Assembly (NCBI GenBank): GCA_964453155.1
Contig: CAYVQU010000036.1
Span: 1-36,588 of the forward strand
Source of the DNA: CAYVQU01 sp964453155
GTDB taxonomy: Bacteria; Chloroflexota; Anaerolineae; Anaerolineales; UBA11858
DNA: 36,588 nucleotides
Direction of reading: 5' to 3'
Of this stretch, positions 33,398 to 36,588 are shown piece after piece. Both the position numbers and the translations under genes were made by a program. Within the stretch, counting starts at the first letter, position 1. Each line of letters opens with the position of its first letter. A model generated the notes under the pieces. That model did not search any database. It was not told where the DNA came from and was given only the letters and a program-made list of their open reading frames with translations.

Positions 33398-33465
33398 GCC
33401 GATTGTCCACATTAGTGTCCCTACCAACTATAATTTTTTTTTACTTGAAAACTGAGGCATACCCT

Positions 33466-34524
33466 ATGACAACAGAGATTTCGATTCAAGGAACCGATTT
33501 CTATATCAATGGCAAACCCACTTATCAGGGGCGCTACCATGAGGGCCGCCGAATTGAAGGGCTGCTGCTCAATAGCCGGATGGTTCAAGCCATTTTTGAC
33601 GACGCCAATCCAAACACTATCGATAAGTGGTGTTATCCCGACACCAATCTTTGGGACCCAGACCGCAATACTACTGAGTTTTGTGCAGCCTTACCAACCT
33701 ATCGGGAACACGGTCTCCTAGCGGTCACCGTCGGATTACAAGGGGGTGGACCAATTTATTCGTCAGAGATTTACAAAAATTATCGCAACTCTGCCTTCAA
33801 CTGGGATGGCACTCTTAAATCGCATTATTTTGAGCGACTAAAACAGATTTTGAGCACCGCAGATGAGATTGGGATGGTAGTGATCGTAAATTATTTTTAT
33901 TGGCAAATGAACAAACATTTCTTGAACGATGCAGCGATCCGCAAGGCAACGCGACTGGCAACTGAATGGATTTTAGGGAATGGTTTCCGAAATGTTATTG
34001 TGGATGTCAATAATGAGATCCATCCTGGGGAGAGTTTGCTCGAATCGAAAAATATTCATCAACTAATCGAAATGATTCAAAGCACAAGCCTAGCTGGTTG
34101 GCAACTGCCTGTGGGGACCAGTATTCACCCTTGGAATCACAATCCCCCTGGAAAGTGGTCCACAGTCGTCGATTTCTTTATGCCCCATGGGAACGATTCT
34201 TACCCTGAAAAACTTCGCCAGGAATTACGAACCCTTAAAGAGTCTGATATCTATCAGAAATATCCCCGGCCAATTTTGATCAACGAAGATTCAATTGACA
34301 TACAAAACCTCGATGTGGCTGTTGATGAGGGGGCCTCGTGGGGTTTTTACTCCCAAGGGTTTGGTAGTGATTACCAAGACTTTCGCTGGAACTGGAAAAT
34401 GCGCCAGCGTGAAAAAACGTATGAAAAATTGAGTGGCTTCCAAACGCCCCCAATAAATTGGCAAATTAATACCGATTTTAAGCGCTCATTTTTTAACCGC
34501 GTAAAAACCATTTCTGGCAGTTAG
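33466..34524 (+). CDS. putative clan GH-A glycoside hydrolase (TIM barrel), family unassigned
   Basis: GAGG 8 bp upstream favours the ATG at 33466 (352 residues) over an earlier one at 33403. A beta-rich opening (ISIQGTDFYINGKPTYQG) is followed by a TIM-barrel pattern. VIVDVNNEIHPG contains the Asn-Glu acid/base signature of clan GH-A (Asn183-Glu184), and ILINEDS places a nucleophile candidate at Glu274, 90 residues on, as expected for strands 4 and 7. WGFYSQGFG follows near strand 8. It has no signal peptide, so it is intracellular. It does not match a GH family I can name; the closest in style are GH5-like cellulases. It follows the 222-residue gene by 68 bp and might be part of the GTPase operon, but could be independent. 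Confidence 0.65.
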   Translation: MTTEISIQGTDFYINGKPTYQGRYHEGRRIEGLLLNSRMVQAIFDDANPNTIDKWCYPDTNLWDPDRNTTEFCAALPTYREHGLLAVTVGLQGGGPIYSSEIYKNYRNSAFNWDGTLKSHYFERLKQILSTADEIGMVVIVNYFYWQMNKHFLNDAAIRKATRLATEWILGNGFRNVIVDVNNEIHPGESLLESKNIHQLIEMIQSTSLAGWQLPVGTSIHPWNHNPPGKWSTVVDFFMPHGNDSYPEKLRQELRTLKESDIYQKYPRPILINEDSIDIQNLDVAVDEGASWGFYSQGFGSDYQDFRWNWKMRQREKTYEKLSGFQTPPINWQINTDFKRSFFNRVKTISGS

Positions 34525-34538
34525 CTATTTCTTGGGTA

Positions 34539-35603
34539 CTATTGGGTCCCTGGATTTTCTTGAAAAATAATACTAAATTGCTGCAGAATTGCCTCCCCCA
34601 ATCGGATGTCTTTCTCCTGAAAATCTTGATCAGCCGAAAATAAATCTAAAAAAATCAGGGCACATAATTCTTGATTTAAAGTAACCGGGAATATAGCTCG
34701 CTTTTTAACCCCTTGCTGCAGCATAGTCATGAAAAAAATGTCACCTTGCTGGTCACCTTGTTCAGCATCGACGACAATCGAAACATAAGAGGTCATTACT
34801 AACTCTATGATGGGATTAATAGCGAATTCGGACCCCATCAAATCATTCTCATCTCTGTCTTTAAAATACCCCCCTACGGTTATGAACTTATCCTCGATCG
34901 GATCCAAGAGTAAAGAAATTCCTTGATCAATATTGAAAATATTCCCTAGTTCGCATTTGACCAAATGCAGACATTCGGTCAAATCAAGGGATGATGTTGC
35001 TAAACGGGAAACAACCCGATTAATCAGGGCTAAATCCCGCGAGCGATCCATGATATTTTTAAAAACTCGGGCATTTTCCAGCACCTGCGATAACGGAGAA
35101 ATTGGATCACTAGAACTCAACTGATGAGACGGTTTTTGATTTCCTGACGTTCGAATGTGGCTAAGGTTCTGGGATACTTTTTTAGCATCTTCAGCATCAC
35201 TTATCACATGGCAAAATCCATACCAGCCCGCATTATTACCCTTGCGATTCTTTTTTTGTGATACATACATTCGAATGGGTTGCTGAACTCCCGTTGAGGA
35301 TTTAAATAGCACCGCTAATTCCCCCTCATATTTTTCTGATCTGAGTAGGAGGTTTAACTTTCGGTAAGAATGTCTAGTTAATTGGAAAGAAAATAACGAT
35401 TTCCCAATAAATTTCTCTGCACTAATCCCTAAAATATCGATAACTTCTGGGCTACAGTGAACGTAATCGCCATATTCATCGGTGACCCAACTCCACCCAG
35501 GTAATTTTCCGAGGTCTGAGGCAGCCACCGGCGCGATTTGATCGATCTCTGATATGATGGTGTCAATTTGACGTTCAAAAAAATCAAAATCAGACAATTT
35601 CAT
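34539..35603 (-). CDS. PAS-GAF sensor protein without an output domain
   Basis: This 354-residue soluble protein has a PAS domain (about 25-135; GWSWVTDEYGDYVHCSPEVI), a linker, and a GAF domain (about 190-350; NRVVSRLATSSLDLTECLH to LFSADQDFQEKDIRLGEA). No kinase, GGDEF, EAL or DNA-binding part follows. It would sense a ligand, redox state or cofactor and pass the signal by protein contact. Its start overlaps the end of the ParA gene by 14 bases and has its own AGGAG, so it is translationally coupled to ParA. This linkage suggests that it sets the activity or position of the ParA ATPase. It ends 14 bp from the convergent hydrolase gene. Confidence 0.85.
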   Translation of the reverse strand: MKLSDFDFFERQIDTIISEIDQIAPVAASDLGKLPGWSWVTDEYGDYVHCSPEVIDILGISAEKFIGKSLFSFQLTRHSYRKLNLLLRSEKYEGELAVLFKSSTGVQQPIRMYVSQKKNRKGNNAGWYGFCHVISDAEDAKKVSQNLSHIRTSGNQKPSHQLSSSDPISPLSQVLENARVFKNIMDRSRDLALINRVVSRLATSSLDLTECLHLVKCELGNIFNIDQGISLLLDPIEDKFITVGGYFKDRDENDLMGSEFAINPIIELVMTSYVSIVVDAEQGDQQGDIFFMTMLQQGVKKRAIFPVTLNQELCALIFLDLFSADQDFQEKDIRLGEAILQQFSIIFQENPGTQ

Positions 35604-36345
35604 TTAACTCCTGGGCTAAATTACGATATTGATGAGCCCCTCTGGTTTCGGCGACATAATGGGTAACCGGCAAGCCTCGATAGGAGGCCTCCCGCAAACG
35701 AGTATCTACCTGAATTTCAGTATCAAAAATGGCCGTACCAAATTTCGATCGAAATTTTTGGCAAATCATATTATGGGTTTTGATACGTTGATCCACCATT
35801 GTAAATAAAATGCGATAACTCAAGTGGGCATTCTCCTTTTCCCGAATCATTCGAACCACCTGAGTCGTGTCACGTAGTGCACACACAGCTAAATATTCTG
35901 GAACCACCGGGATAATGAGAAAATCTGCACTGGTCAACGCATTTTCAGTGATAGCACCTAAAGAAGGTGGACAATCTACAATGATAGCATCATAAGAATT
36001 CGTGTTACGGATCGCGTTTTTTAGCAGTTGCTTGTAGTTATCTCGGATCGCCAAAAAACGCTCAGCATACAACAAGTCGGAATTTGCCGGTAAGATATCC
36101 AATCCTTTAATTGGCGTGATTTTCTTTATACTTTCAGGGGCAATTGAATTTACTAACAGATCGGTTACCGAGTGTGATAAATCTCTAGGAACATATCCAA
36201 GAGAAAGCGTCAAGCTGGCCTGAGGATCCAAATCGATCAAGAGAACTTTCTTTCCGATTTCAGCTAATGCCCCTCCTAGAGAAAGGGCTGTTGTGGTTTT
36301 TGCTACCCCGCCTTTTTCATTTGCAATGGCAATAATTCGAGTCAT
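35590..36345 (-). CDS. ParA/MinD-type ATPase
   Basis: This 251-residue protein has the deviant Walker A KGGVAKTT (11-18, with signature Lys11 and Lys16), switch I LIDLDPQASLT (Asp40 region) and Walker B IIVDCPPSLG. It is of Soj/ParA size, lacking the N-terminal DNA-binding extension of plasmid ParA. Such ATPases form ATP-dependent dimers on the nucleoid and position chromosomes, plasmids, chemoreceptors or other cargo. No parB or parS-like site follows; the partner gene instead encodes a PAS-GAF sensor. This points to an orphan ParA positioning a non-DNA cargo or a signalling cluster (inference). AGGGA precedes the ATG. Confidence 0.9.
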   Translation of the reverse strand: MTRIIAIANEKGGVAKTTTALSLGGALAEIGKKVLLIDLDPQASLTLSLGYVPRDLSHSVTDLLVNSIAPESIKKITPIKGLDILPANSDLLYAERFLAIRDNYKQLLKNAIRNTNSYDAIIVDCPPSLGAITENALTSADFLIIPVVPEYLAVCALRDTTQVVRMIREKENAHLSYRILFTMVDQRIKTHNMICQKFRSKFGTAIFDTEIQVDTRLREASYRGLPVTHYVAETRGAHQYRNLAQELNEIV

Positions 36346-36402
36346 TTTATCCCTAGTACAATCAGCCTAAAATATTTCCCTTATTTTTTACCCAACATAC
36401 AT

Positions 36403-36431
36403 AATATATTGCCAAATCTTTTTAACCGCAA
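36403..36431 (-). promoter_or_regulatory. putative promoter of the ParA/PAS-GAF operon
   Basis: On the minus strand TTGCGG (36431-36426) and TATATT (36408-36403) are separated by 17 bp, about 58 bp upstream of the ParA start codon. The match is moderate; it is the best candidate in this AT-rich gap. Confidence 0.45.
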
Positions 36432-36500
36432 TAGCCTAATGCTGTTAATTTACCCCCCAATTCGTAGTGTTTCTAATGTCTGTCAACCTTCGGGTTGGAG

Positions 36501-36528
36501 TTGACGAATAGCTGGTAATAGATATAAT
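36501..36528 (+). promoter_or_regulatory. sigma70-type promoter of tRNA-Arg
   Basis: TTGACG (36501-36506) and a perfect TATAAT (36523-36528) are 16 bp apart. The -10 box ends 9 bases before the first tRNA nucleotide, so the precursor would have a very short 5' leader. Confidence 0.75.
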
Positions 36529-36537
36529 TACCCCACT

Positions 36538-36588
36538 GCACCCGTAGCTCAATGGATAGAGCGCCTGACTTCGAATCAGTAGGTTGGG
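36538..36588 (+). tRNA. tRNA-Arg (anticodon TCG), 3' part cut by window edge
   Basis: The acceptor 5' strand GCACCCG (36538-36544), D-arm GTAGCTCAATGGATAGAGC and anticodon stem-loop CTGA-CTTCGAA-TCAG are present. The seven-base loop puts TCG at positions 34-36, reading the Arg codon CGA. The variable loop begins (GTAGGTTGGG) where the window ends, so the T-arm and 3' acceptor strand are missing. Confidence 0.93.

Overview
The window looks like chromosomal DNA from a free-living, sugar-degrading, environmentally responsive bacterium, most likely a member of the Chloroflexota (Anaerolineae-like). That assignment is inference. It rests on the mix of cytoplasmic glycoside hydrolases and phosphorylases without signal peptides, many two-component proteins, an error-prone DnaE, a class III pilin-like protein fused to a lectin-like domain, a drrAB-type ABC fusion, moderate GC content and AGGAG-type ribosome binding sites. 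No rRNA gene or phylogenetic marker is present to prove it. Only one tRNA (Arg, cut by the right edge) is visible, and there is no CRISPR array, transposase or prophage.

Layout. (1) 105-2987: an ABC exporter fusion on the minus strand, divergent from a receiver/HD-GYP c-di-GMP phosphodiesterase with its own promoter and a strong terminator. (2) 3272-12347: a beta-glucan island. It opens with a promoter overlapped by a LacI-type operator, followed by a frameshifted FG-GAP remnant, a GH3 beta-glucosidase, a roughly 124-bp MITE-like inverted-repeat element, and two adjacent GH94-type phosphorylases. The first phosphorylase resembles 1,2-beta-oligoglucan phosphorylases. Together these genes could turn imported beta-glucooligosaccharides into glucose and glucose-1-phosphate. 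(3) 12536-21241, all minus strand: error-prone DnaE2/ImuC-like polymerase, a membrane protein with an EEP nuclease/phosphatase domain, a membrane alpha/beta hydrolase, a stand-alone GyrA C-terminal beta-pinwheel protein and a nucleoside deaminase. Short gaps make an operon possible. (4) 21305-27950: a signalling block with a PAS histidine kinase and OmpR-type regulator, a pentapeptide-repeat protein behind an elaborate operator region, a single-domain receiver, a Cache-HAMP histidine kinase and a receiver-kinase hybrid. (5) 28029-30942, minus strand: a GH13 alpha-glucosidase, a membrane-anchored carboxypeptidase-regulatory-like protein and a Flp-pilin/LamG-like fusion. (6) 31213-34524: a TRAFAC-like GTPase with a coiled-coil tail, an unrecognised 222-residue partner and an unusual clan GH-A hydrolase. 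(7) 34539-36345, minus strand: a ParA-type ATPase overlapping a PAS-GAF sensor. (8) The start of tRNA-Arg(TCG) behind a textbook promoter.

The strongest candidates for undescribed biology are the GTPase/partner/hydrolase cluster, the pilin-lectin fusion with its companion, the free GyrA-CTD protein in a DnaE2 neighbourhood, and the palindrome plus helically phased GTTAC repeats in front of the pentapeptide gene. All functions come from reading motifs; no database search was possible.
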